DNA from: Saccharum officinarum
Taxonomy: Eukaryota; Streptophyta; Magnoliopsida; Poales; Poaceae
Direction: 5' to 3'
DNA length: 64,000 bases
NCBI GenBank assembly: GCA_020631735.1
Contig: CM036223.1
Coordinates: forward strand, 10,702,191 to 10,766,190
Made by a program: the position numbers and the translations under genes. The notes below the pieces were generated by a model. That model had not been told where the DNA came from. It saw only the letters and a program-made list of their open reading frames with translations, and ran no database searches. Positions 32,857 to 42,729 of this stretch are shown here, in pieces; position 1 is the stretch's first letter; each line of letters starts with the position of its first letter.

Positions 32857-33310
32857 ACCGGACGCTGAACCGGACGCGGTCTTTGCATGACCGGACGCGT
32901 CCGATCACTGTTCAGTGTCTGCGTGTTTTTCAGTTCGATGATCGGACGTGAGGCGCGTCCGGTCACTGATGATCGGACGCGTTCGGTTGTTCAGGGAGCT
33001 TACTGGACTCTAACCAGACGCTGTCACTGTCGCGTCCGGTCATTTTCTTCAGCGCGTTCGGTCACTATTTCGTTGAGCGCTGCTCAGGCGACCAGCGCGT
33101 CCGGTCCTTCACGGGACCAGCGCGTCCGGTCGTTCCCGGCGCGTCCGGTCAGTTGGACCAGCGTGTCCGGTCATTGCTTCGCAGTTAGCCGTTGGGCGAC
33201 CAGCGCGTCCGGTCGTTTGGACCAGCGCGTCCGGTCAGTACTTCACGAGTTAGCCATTGGGCGACCGGCGCGTCCGGTCAGTTGGACCAGCGCGTCCGGT
33301 CAGCCCGATT
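32857..33310 (+). promoter_or_regulatory. GC-rich palindromic repeat cluster in Copia-2 LTR
   Basis: About twenty copies of GCGTCCGGTC or its complement, many in the phrase ACCAGCGCGTCCGGTC, spaced 15-35 bp apart just upstream of the TATA box. Characteristic of Sirevirus LTRs. CpG-dense, hence a likely methylation target. Confidence 0.7.
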
Positions 33311-33354
33311 TCGGCTGTTTAAGTTTCTAACGGCTATATTCGAAGGGGTACGCC

Positions 33355-33362
33355 TATAAATA
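33355..33362 (+). promoter_or_regulatory. Copia-2 LTR TATA box
   Basis: TATAAATA immediately after the repeat cluster, in the same place as in Copia-1. Confidence 0.7.
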
Positions 33363-34272
33363 CTCGTTGGCCGGCTCAAGGCTCACTCTCTCAGACATCT
33401 CTCGAACATTTGACATACTTGTGAGCACTTTGAGCTAAGCAACTCTCCTCCCACTCATCTCTCTTGCTTCTTTGCATATTCGAAGTGAGATTGAGTGATC
33501 CAAGTGCATTTGCATTGTGAGATAGCATCTAGTTGGCACTTGGTGGTTGATTTGCTGCGGGATTCTTGTTTCTCTTGGTGGTTGCCGCCACCTAGACAGC
33601 TTGGAGCAGCTTGGAGGCGTTGGCAAGAGTTGGTGATTGTTCTTGGCCACCTCCGGTGATTGTGAGGGGTTTGTGCCTACCTCGGCGAAGCGCCAAAGGC
33701 AACGTTAGTATATTGCTCGTGTCATTGCAACCTTTTGCCATTTGGTAGGTTCTTGTGGTGCCTTTTGAGAGGCTCGGTGTGAGACCGATTAGCCACCGAA
33801 CCACGTGGTGAAGAGGGACACAACGGGGACTAGCGTGCCGGCAAGCACGTGAACCTCGGGATAAATCTTTGTGTCATCACTTTCATATTGTGATTGATTG
33901 ATCCCGGTGTTCGGTTATCTTGGTATTCATTGTTGATTATATTGGTTGGCTCAATACTTCGCCCCTCGGTAAAACTCTCCTAACTTAACTCCGCTTTATC
34001 TTCTTAGTTATCTTTGCTAGCTAGTTAGCTTTGCTAGAGTAGTTCTTTTGTGTAGCTTGCTAGTTGTAGTTGTTTTTACCTTCTCGGTTTGACTTGTGCG
34101 GTTGAGTGCAAATACTAGAATTGTAAATTGGATAGGTGGCTTGCAAACACCCCGTAGGCTAAGCAAAACTCGCATCTCGCCAATTTGTTATATTGATAAA
34201 CTTGTTTAGCTTGTCTTTGTAGAAAATTTTAAAAGGCTATTCACCCCCCTCTAACCATCTAGACCTTTCAAG

Positions 34273-34286
34273 TGGTATCGGAGCCG
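34273..34286 (+). other. Copia-2 primer-binding site
   Basis: TGGTATCGGAGCCG, two bases after the LTR, matches the initiator tRNA-Met complement with one mismatch in the first 12 bases. Confidence 0.8.
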
Positions 34287-34324
34287 TGGTCACCGTTTGT
34301 AAGGCTTAACAACCTCGGTGTAAG

Positions 34325-36499
34325 ATGGCTCAAGTTATGTTCAACCATGTCGGGGGCAAGCCTCCATTCTTTGATGGTGTCACATCTTTTGATCATTGGA
34401 AAAGAAAGATGAAGCAATATCTTGGCTCTCTTCATGAGAATGTTTGGGAGGTGACATACCATGATTATGCTATCATTGATCCCAACAACCTCACCAATAA
34501 TGACCACATCAACAACCAATGCAACACTATGGCTCTCAATACTCTCTACAATGGGATTGATGCAAAGGTCTTTGAGCAAATCAAGAATCTTAAAATGGCA
34601 AGTGAAGTATGGACAAGACTAGAGGAAATATATGAGGGCACTTCAACGGTAAAGTGTGCCAAACTATATATGCTCAAGGACAAGTTCTCCACTTTCAAGA
34701 TGAAGGATGATGAATCCATCCCGGAGATGTTCTATAGGCTCCAAGTCATTGTAAATGATCTCAAGGGGCTTGGGGAGAAGGTTGAGGACAAGGACTTCTC
34801 ACATAAGTTCTTGATGTGTTTACCCAAGAAGTTTGCTACCTTGAGAAGAATGATCTTTAGAGAGGGATTGGACAAGGTCAAACCAACCGATGTGCTTGGA
34901 GATATAATGACCGATGCCCAATACAATGATGATGAAGATGAGGTAGAAGAGAAGAAGGAAACCAAGGTCAAGCAAGAGAAGCCCATTGCATTCAAGGCTT
35001 CATCCTCTAAGGGCAAGAGCAAGGTTGATGATGATGATGATCCATTTGATGATGAGATCATGGCCCTTCTAGTGCAAAAGATGGGTCGGTTCATGAAGAA
35101 GAGAGGCTATGGTGCAAGAAAGAGAAGGGACTTCATGAAGGCAAAGGAGGTGCTTTGCTACAATTGCAATAGCCCCGATCATGTAGTGGTAAAGTGCCCC
35201 TATGAAGACAAAAGATATCATGATGGTGAGTTAAAGTTGAAGAAGAACAAGAAGGAGAAGAAAGCAAAGAAGAGCTTCACATTCAACAAGAAGAAGAAGG
35301 GTGGTGGTTATGTAGTCACTTGGGATAGTGACAACTCCGATAGTGATGATGATAAAAGCTCTAGTGATGATGAGAGGACCACTTGGCGAGCCATTGCAAA
35401 CATCGCCCTCTCCAACAAGCCATCCATCTTCGACACTACATCAACATGCCTTATGGCCAAGCCTACAAAGGTAAAATATAATGATAGTGATGATGATTCT
35501 TGTGCTAGTGATGATTGTGGGAGTGATGAGGAGGAGGATGAGGACTACTCCAAGGATGATCTATTAGGCATAATAGATCAAATGAGCAAGGGCTACAAGA
35601 GGACAACCAAGAAATACAAAATCTTGGAACAAGAGCTCATTGCCAAGAGCAATGAAAATGATGCCTTGATGGAGGAGCTTGTTGCTCTCAAAAAGAGTAA
35701 GGAGTGCAAAGGAATTGAACAAGAGCTCAAAGCTTTTAGGAAATCCTTTGATGAGCTAGAGGCTTCTTGTGAGTGTCTAAAGGAAGACCACGAGGATCTT
35801 GAAATTGCTCATACTAGGCTTAAGGAAGCCCACTCCACTCTACTTGAGCTCATCAAGGAAAAGGACCTTAAGTTGGAGAAGTTCATGAAGCAAGCTAAGG
35901 AGGAGCAAGTGATTGTCACTTGTGATATTGGACTAACATGTGATATTATTGATGATTCTTTATTTGTTAGTCCTACTAATGCTTCATGTAGCTCATCATC
36001 ATCCACCACAACCAACTCTACCTCTACTACTAGTGATTCATCACTTGTGGTTGAGACTCTCAAGAGAGAGGTGGATGATCTCACCCGCGTATTAGGCAAC
36101 GCCTATGGTGGGGATGCCCACTTGCTAAAATGCTTGGGTAGCCAAAGGTTCTCTCTTAACAAAGAGGGATTGGGCTATACTCCCAAGAAGGGCAAGGCGG
36201 CCTTTGCTACTCCAAAGCCTCGCTTTGTGAAGGGCAATAGTCGTTATTGCAATAGATGCAAGCAAGTTGGGCATCTAGAGATTAATTGCAATAAAATGAA
36301 TAAGAACAAGAAAAATGCTAATGTACCTTACATTCCTTTTGATTCTTGTTATGTACTTACCAAGGGTGAGAAAGGTGTGCATGCTAGGTTTGTTGGTACA
36401 CCAATTGCGGGCCCAAAGAAGAAGGCCATTTGGGTACCAAAGAGCTTAGTGACTAACCTCCAAGGACCCAAACAAGTATGGGTACCTAAGAAACATTAA
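34325..36499 (+). CDS. Copia-2 gag, intact, Sirevirus-like
   Basis: Intact 724-codon ORF starting MAQVMFNHVGG, 54 bp after the LTR end. The N-terminal 200 residues form a UBN2-type gag domain (YRLQVIVNDLKGLG). Acidic and Lys-rich linkers follow. A first CCHC zinc knuckle starts at residue 278 (CYNCNSPDHVVVKC), a coiled coil spans about residues 420-535, and a second CCHC knuckle starts at residue 642 (CNRCKQVGHLEINC). The large size and two knuckles fit the Sirevirus lineage. It would package element RNA in cytoplasmic virus-like particles. A TAA ends it, and pol continues in the same frame after a second stop; both copia elements share TTGTAGGT in this linker. Confidence 0.9.
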   Translation: MAQVMFNHVGGKPPFFDGVTSFDHWKRKMKQYLGSLHENVWEVTYHDYAIIDPNNLTNNDHINNQCNTMALNTLYNGIDAKVFEQIKNLKMASEVWTRLEEIYEGTSTVKCAKLYMLKDKFSTFKMKDDESIPEMFYRLQVIVNDLKGLGEKVEDKDFSHKFLMCLPKKFATLRRMIFREGLDKVKPTDVLGDIMTDAQYNDDEDEVEEKKETKVKQEKPIAFKASSSKGKSKVDDDDDPFDDEIMALLVQKMGRFMKKRGYGARKRRDFMKAKEVLCYNCNSPDHVVVKCPYEDKRYHDGELKLKKNKKEKKAKKSFTFNKKKKGGGYVVTWDSDNSDSDDDKSSSDDERTTWRAIANIALSNKPSIFDTTSTCLMAKPTKVKYNDSDDDSCASDDCGSDEEEDEDYSKDDLLGIIDQMSKGYKRTTKKYKILEQELIAKSNENDALMEELVALKKSKECKGIEQELKAFRKSFDELEASCECLKEDHEDLEIAHTRLKEAHSTLLELIKEKDLKLEKFMKQAKEEQVIVTCDIGLTCDIIDDSLFVSPTNASCSSSSSTTTNSTSTTSDSSLVVETLKREVDDLTRVLGNAYGGDAHLLKCLGSQRFSLNKEGLGYTPKKGKAAFATPKPRFVKGNSRYCNRCKQVGHLEINCNKMNKNKKNANVPYIPFDSCYVLTKGEKGVHARFVGTPIAGPKKKAIWVPKSLVTNLQGPKQVWVPKKH

Positions 36500-37915
36500 T
36501 TTGTTTTGTAGGTTAATTACAAGGCCGGAGGAAGGCATTGGGTGCTTGATAGTGGGTGCTCTCAACATATGACCGGTGATTCAAGAATGTTCAACTCTCT
36601 CAAATCAAATGATAGTGGCATTGATAGCATCACATTTGGTGACAATAGCAAGGGTGATGTAAAGGCTCTTGGAAGGATTGCAATCTCAAATGATCATAGC
36701 ATTTCCAATGTGCTCTTAGTTGAAAAGTTGAACTTCAATCTTCTCTCGGTTGCTCAATTGTGTGATCTCGGTTTCAAGTGCATATTTGGTGTTGATGATG
36801 TGAAGATAGTTAGTGTTGATGGCTCTAACTTGATCTTCAAAGGTTTTAGATATGAGAATCTATACTTGGTTGATTTTAATGCTAGTGACACTCAACTTTC
36901 AACATATTTGCTCACCAAATCAAGTATGGGTTGGTTATGGCATAGAAGACTTGGTCATGTTGGCATGAAGCAATTGAACAAGTTAGTGAAGCATGACTTA
37001 GTTAGAGGCTTGAAGGATGTCACATTTGAGAAAGATAAGCTATGTAGTGCATGTCAAGCCGGAAAGCAAGTGGGCAACACACATCCATTGAAGAGCATTA
37101 TGAGTACTTCCAAGGCATTTGAGTTGTTGCACATGGATCTATTTGGGCCAACTACATACACAAGCATTGGTGGCAATAAGTATGGCTTTGTGATTGTGGA
37201 TGATTTCACTAGATACACATGGGTATTCTTTCTTGGGGACAAAAGTGATGTATTTGACATATTCAAGAAGTTCATCAAGAGAGTGCAAAATGAGTTTGAA
37301 ATCACAATCAAGAAAGTGAGAAGTGACAATGGAAGTGAGTTTAGAAACACAAGAATTGATGAGCTATGTGATGAGCTTGGAATCAAACATCAATTCTCGG
37401 CCAAGTATACACCTCAATCAAATGGCCTAGTTGAGAGGAAGAATAGAACCTTAATTGATATGGCAAGATCAATGTTGAATGAGTATAATGTGAGTCATTC
37501 ATTTTAGGCCGAAGTAATCAACACGGCTTGCTTCTATAGCAACCGCCTCTATTGCCACAAGTTCTTAGAGAAGACACCATATGAGATCTTAAATGGAAGA
37601 AAGCCCAACATTGCATACTTTCGGGTATTTGGTTGCAAATGCTACATCTTAAAGAAGGGCACTAGATTGAGCAAGTTTGAGAAGAAATATGATGAAGGCT
37701 TCCTACTTGGTTACTCAACTACTAGCAAAGCTTATAGAGTTTGGAATTTGGCTAGTGGTCAACTTGAAGAAGTGCATGATGTTGAGTTTGATGAAACCAA
37801 TGGTTCTCAAGATAAAGAAGATAACTTAGATGATGTGAGAGGAACTCAATTGACCAATGCTATGAAAGAAATGGACATTGGTGATATTAGACCAAAGCAA
37901 GTGATTGATGTGGAT
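36500..37915 (+). pseudogene. Copia-2 pol, first part: protease and integrase, with TAG and insertion
   Basis: After the gag stop, an in-frame TAG lies in the linker. Protease follows (HWVLDSGCSQHMTG, near 36540). Integrase has its zinc-binding region (HRRLGH...CSACQAGKQ) and the catalytic core Asp (HMDLFGP), Asp (RSDNGSEF) and Glu (LVERKNR). TAG at 37505-37507 replaces an expected Trp codon; the same frame then stays open. At 37915 the frame is interrupted by the 23.9 kb gypsy array and resumes at 61790 after the duplicated TGGAT. Pol is therefore split between integrase and RT. Confidence 0.9.
37911..37915. other. Target-site duplication, left copy (TGGAT)
   Basis: TGGAT directly precedes the first LTR and recurs directly after the third LTR at 61785-61789. 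Five bp is normal for plant gypsy insertions. It shows that all three LTRs and two interiors sit in one insertion site. Confidence 0.9.
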
Positions 37916-40900
37916 TGTAACGGAACCGTCCAAATTATAAGAGCACAAGTATAAAAACAATCACCGAAGTGATCAAATTCTCACACTTGAGCCCATATAA
38001 CTCCGGTAGTCCAATAAAATCACGAGGGATTTCAAACCAACCAACATACAAGCCAAGATCGTAGTGATTCAACATAACAAGTCACATGTTACAACCATTT
38101 CACAAGTAATTCAATATACATCGGAGTTCAACATAGTTATTAATTTACATTGAAAAGTAGCGGAAGCAAAGTAATTTGAAACTAACATTATTCTTATTTC
38201 AAATACATGCCAGTACCATGGTCGACTTCCAACAAAAGCATTAGAGAGACGATGACTCAGAAGGATCATGCCCGTGATCACACTCCGCCACTAAGGCAGG
38301 AGCCAACCAACTCTTGCAGTCGCCGTGATACATCACAACCTGCAACAAGTGGGGATAAAACCCTGAGTACGACAAAGTACTCAGCTAGACTTACCCGTCA
38401 GAAACCAGAAATAAGGTGACACCAAGGATCATGCAAGGCTGATATGAAGTGGGACTAGCTTGACAACATTTTGCATAAAAAGCTTAATATAGATGATCAA
38501 TCATTAATGCTTAAGCATCAAGTTAATTATCATTAACCTATCATCTATATTAGAACCTGTACTAGAGCACTCACTTTATTAGGAGCAAACAATATTAACC
38601 ATAGCAGGTATAAATTGAGGCAACCTTTTCATCGTGATCCAATTAACCATCCGTTCAATTTAATTGAATCTACGTTGCCGCTGCTCAAGTCAAGTGCTCA
38701 CTAACCGGGAGCGACGGCGATTCGAATCGAATTCCTATCCAGCTGGAGGGGTATTTCTAACACTCACCGAGTCACGCCTGGCGAGGGCTGCTCAGGTCAC
38801 CTTTAGTACAGTTCAGGAGCCACGGGTCCGAATGATGTCGCGACCCCAAGGGCGACACTCTGCCAGGTGATAGGGACTCTAACCCCCCTTGGTCTCACGC
38901 CAATGTCCCCAAGCACATCCTTTCTCTCCTCCAAGAAGCAACCTACCATTCGATTCCCGGCCTGAACTGTATTACTCGGATTCGCGGTCGGAACGGCTTA
39001 TCCGGCCAACTAAGTGTTAGACTGCGTTCAACATGACTCAAGGACGTACAGCGAATCGGTCCTTAAACGACTCAGACGGGGATAGATTCACACCCAAGAC
39101 CTCCATGCCTTGTTGCTTCACTATCGTCATCCCGCCCGGTCTCATTTCATTTTATTAACACATGGTTCCATTCCACGATAGCAAATATAGCCAACCGTGC
39201 CATATATGAATATCCCTATATCTCGCAGGTGACAGGAAATCACCTGACTTCTACCGCTTAAAGCAGGGCTAAGCATCTACTCGATCCTAGTCTATGTAGG
39301 ATTCAAGGATTCATATATCTGGACAAGGAATGATATAATGCAGCAAGAGTTTCCAACCAACTCCTATCACTTAATGCAACAATACTTATAACATATATAG
39401 AATTAATTGCTTTGAAGATAGGAGGCTTATAATGCTCCGGGGCTTGCCTGAGATCCGACACAAGTCAGTTTAGTTAGCTTGCACCGTCATGGTGACATCT
39501 CCGGTCCTAGCACTTGCATTCAGGGGTTCTTCCATCTTCTGGACAGCCCACCGTTACACCATCATCTGTCTCCATATCATGCGCTCCACGTCTGTACCTA
39601 GCGTACCTAGGATGAGATGCATAGATACAGATGCATGAACATAAAGAATACACATGAAGGAATGCAACAAGCATACTAAACAAGCATATGTTACACTATA
39701 CCCACATAAGCATGTCATACAACCAGCTAGCTATACATGATCAAGTACTTCATAATTTAGCAAAACATTTTAGGCATGCTACCTTAACTCTAGGTGTCCA
39801 AGATAACCATTTGCAATCATACAAACAAGAGCAAGTAGAAGCAAACAATTCTAGATACAAGTAGATTTGGACAGCAGCAAACAGTCACTTGTTTCAAACA
39901 TAACTTAAGCTACAAACATCCCACAAGGATGATCTAAGACTTTATGAAAATCCATAGAAATTGTCTACAAGATTGATGTTTACATAAAAAGCTAATTACA
40001 AAGTTAAACAGGTCAAACATGTAGATGTTTCAGACCTATCCAGACATGGACATAAAACTGATTGCAACTTCAGAGAAGCATAACTGTAGTTACACAAATC
40101 CAAATGACTTGCAAGAAGATATTTTGGAAAGCTTATGAAATTATCTACATTTCATCTTTAATCATCTCAACCTGATTACCAAGTTATCATGACCAAACAT
40201 GCCAATCTTTAAAGTCTGCACAGAAGGTAATTAAAATCTGACAGTAGACTTATTAAGCATGCAACTCTTAAACTATCAGACCTGGGATCATGAAAATTTA
40301 ACACAAGAAAGATAAGATAATTATCTACAACTTTTGTATTTACCAAAATCACAGTAAACATCATTTACACCATGAAACTAGTTGCACGAGTAACACCACA
40401 CATGCAGCCCAACAGCAGTGGTAAAATTATAGACAGAAAACTGATAGAAACTTCAGAGAAGCATAAATGGAGTTCTAGACCTCCAACAAACATGATTCTC
40501 AACTTTATGGAAAGCTTATAAAGTTACCTACAACTTTCTTGTAATCATCTTAAGATGATTCTACAGTTAACATGGTCAATTAATTAAATAATTGCATCTC
40601 TGTCCAAAATATGGACAGAATCTGATATGCCACTTTAAACCGTTATAACTTGAGTTTCACAAATCCAATAATTATGGTTCTGGACTTTTTAGAAATATTA
40701 ACAAGTTGCGAACAATTTTGTTATAAACATCTAGAGCTAATTGTGCTACTAACTAGGTCACACATTATAAACAAGGCAACCCTGTCTGGGTTTGGACAGA
40801 AACAGCTACAGCACTTTAGACTACTATAGTTAAACATATACTTAACCAAAAATTGTGCTCTTTAGCTTTTTGAAAAGCTTAAGAAAATTACTACAAATCA

Positions 40901-42729
40901 TTTATTGTCATCAAGGCATAATTCATAACTTAACTAAGCCAAACAATGCATATATGCAGAACTGTCCAGAATAGAAGCAAAGCAGCATATAGCATTTGTT
41001 ATTTTTATAGCTCCTAAACTATCAAGCCTAAAATCTTGAAATTTTTACTAGACATCATACATCACAAGAATAACACGTCACAAAAATTTCACTTCATTTG
41101 GAGTTATATATTTACAGTTATTAAAAATAACAGATCCAACTAGCATTCAAAACCTAGTTGCATAAATCTATTTTTACAGCTAAAACTTTAAACTAAAACA
41201 TGCCATATTATAGATCCAATGCATAGAAAATTTCACAAGGATTCCAAAAAGTCCTCATTTGCTATTTTACGATTTTTCTATCATTTACTATGTATTTTCA
41301 AAGTTCAGCCATTTGAATGCAATACTAATTCCGAAAAAGAAAAAAAAACATTATGCAGAGTGAACACAAAACTTTCCACAAATCATGTAAGCCCCTATAT
41401 GTAAATCCTTTGTCTCTAGCACTTTTGCAAAGTGAACACAACAAAGAGTTTCTGCCTCGCTAGATGGCCCTTCTTCCTCACAGCGACGGAAAACAGCGAA
41501 GGGGATGGAGGAGGCCGGCTTGATTCCGGTGAGATAGCGGCCCAGGACGACGAAGGAGCAGATGGCAGCCAACAACAGCGGCAGGAGGGAGGAGGAGAGG
41601 GGTGGCTGGTGTTGGAAGAGGAGGGGCAAAGGAGGGGCGACGGCAACAGCGAGCTCCAGCCCGACTCGGCCATGGCTTCGGGCACGAGAGAGCGAGGGAG
41701 AAATAGACCGAGGAAAAGAGGAGAAGTGAGCGAGTGAAGGGTCGGGCTCGATCCCCTTTTTCTCCCCCTCGACACAGAACAGCCCGGGGAGGTGGCGCTC
41801 ATGCACGGGCACGGAGGCCACACGGCGCTCGGTCCTTTCCGATGTCGGCCACCAAGTTTCAGCGCCTCCAAAACTGCCATCCAAAAGCGACGTATTTACG
41901 AGTCTGCCACTCTTCTAATCTCACCTCTATCTCTTAAACCAGATGACAATTCGACCAACAAATTATACCGCTGCGTAGGGCTATGAGAGTACTACAACAT
42001 TGCTTATAGGAGCTCAGTCAAATTCCACTGGTTTGCGAGATATTAATTCCCACCATAGGGTTGCACAGGAGGAGTCAAAATTGCACTGTGATCAGCTTGA
42101 CAGCACTTCGGGGTGGGATCGGGACGCGGTCCAAAAATAAAGTTTGTTGCATACAAACTAAACTCCAATTTTCATTAAAGGTCAAACTTCATATCTCGAA
42201 CAAAAATAGTAGTTTCACTTCGGTCAACACCGCGTCGGAAGAAACCCTAGTTTTGAGGTTCGGGACCGATTTGCGGCATCTTCTTGTCACTTGTTCCACA
42301 TGAGCCTTTCATAAGTGTTGTTGTAGGGTTCAATTGGAGTTGTTTGGTCAAGGTTGCAAGACTTGGTTGATGACATATGTTCTCATTCTCTAAACAAAAC
42401 AATCCAAGCAAGATATGACTCATTCCTTCAAAATTTCCAACTCTACGATGACTTATCATTTCATTTGACTTCTTGATTCCAAACTTCAAGAAACTTTTCC
42501 AGGGATGAATATAGATAGTTATTGAGGTGAGACATGTGAAGATACTTTGATAGCAACACCCGAGCATATATCTTTTAATTGAGCCTATATGTAAGCGAGG
42601 GTGCAATATCCAAGTTTAGGTTAGGGCTTATTTCCATAGGTTTAACTTTGACATTGTCATCTCCATTAATCTATCATGTTTGAGCTTAAACCCACTACTT
42701 AATTGGTGATAAACACCTGGGGTGTTACA
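37916..42729 (-). repeat. LTR1 of the gypsy array (4814 bp)
   Basis: Starts TGTAACGG, ends GGTGTTACA, with the PPT on its right; this is the 3' LTR in element orientation. It contains the conserved block (about 38670-39085, donor-like CGGTGAGTG on the minus strand), a degenerate repeat of about 180 bp (39869-41130) and a GC-rich segment (41440-41880). Long ORFs in the GC-rich part are not conserved as protein. Confidence 0.9.
39869..41130. repeat. Degenerate tandem repeat, about 180-bp period, about 7 units
   Basis: Units begin near 39869, 40048, 40220, 40432, 40613, 40794 and 40970 with GGACAG-like sequence. Shared phrases include ACTTCAGAGAAGCATAA, TTTGGAAAGCTTATGAAATT and CTACAACTTT. The same unit occurs in the interior (45546-46260) and, more decayed, in the LTR at 827-5539 (around 2738-3090). 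The copies in LTR2 and LTR3 are at about 49392-50655 and 58924-60185. Confidence 0.65.

Larger units (their letters stand above)
32276..34270 (+). repeat. Copia-2 5' LTR (1995 bp)
   Basis: Perfect 6-bp inverted ends TGAAAG...CTTTCA, with a PBS two bases downstream. It has a GCGTCCGGTC cluster at 32857-33310 and a TATA box at 33355-33362. The 3' LTR lies outside the window, so LTR divergence and target-site duplication cannot be assessed; the left flank is GACGC. Confidence 0.9.

Noticed and set aside
32857..33310. CRISPR-like array from the GCGTCCGGTC repeats
   Set aside because: Short palindromic motifs with irregular spacing in a plant copia LTR; no spacers of constant length and no cas genes.
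38664..38870. Small conserved ORF (68 codons) in the LTR block
   Set aside because: The conserved stretch is conserved at all codon positions and across frames, as expected for a noncoding signal, and the frame is not kept in the LTR at 827-5539.
39869..41130. Centromeric satellite from the 180-bp repeat
   Set aside because: Units are too diverged and too few, and they sit inside LTRs and interiors of a retroelement; kept only as an internal repeat.
41351..41884. 177-codon minus-strand ORF (and overlapping 154-codon ORF) repeated in all three LTRs
   Set aside because: It lies in a GC-rich LTR segment; differences between copies are mostly amino-acid changes, there is no domain, and the repetition follows from recent duplication of the LTR.
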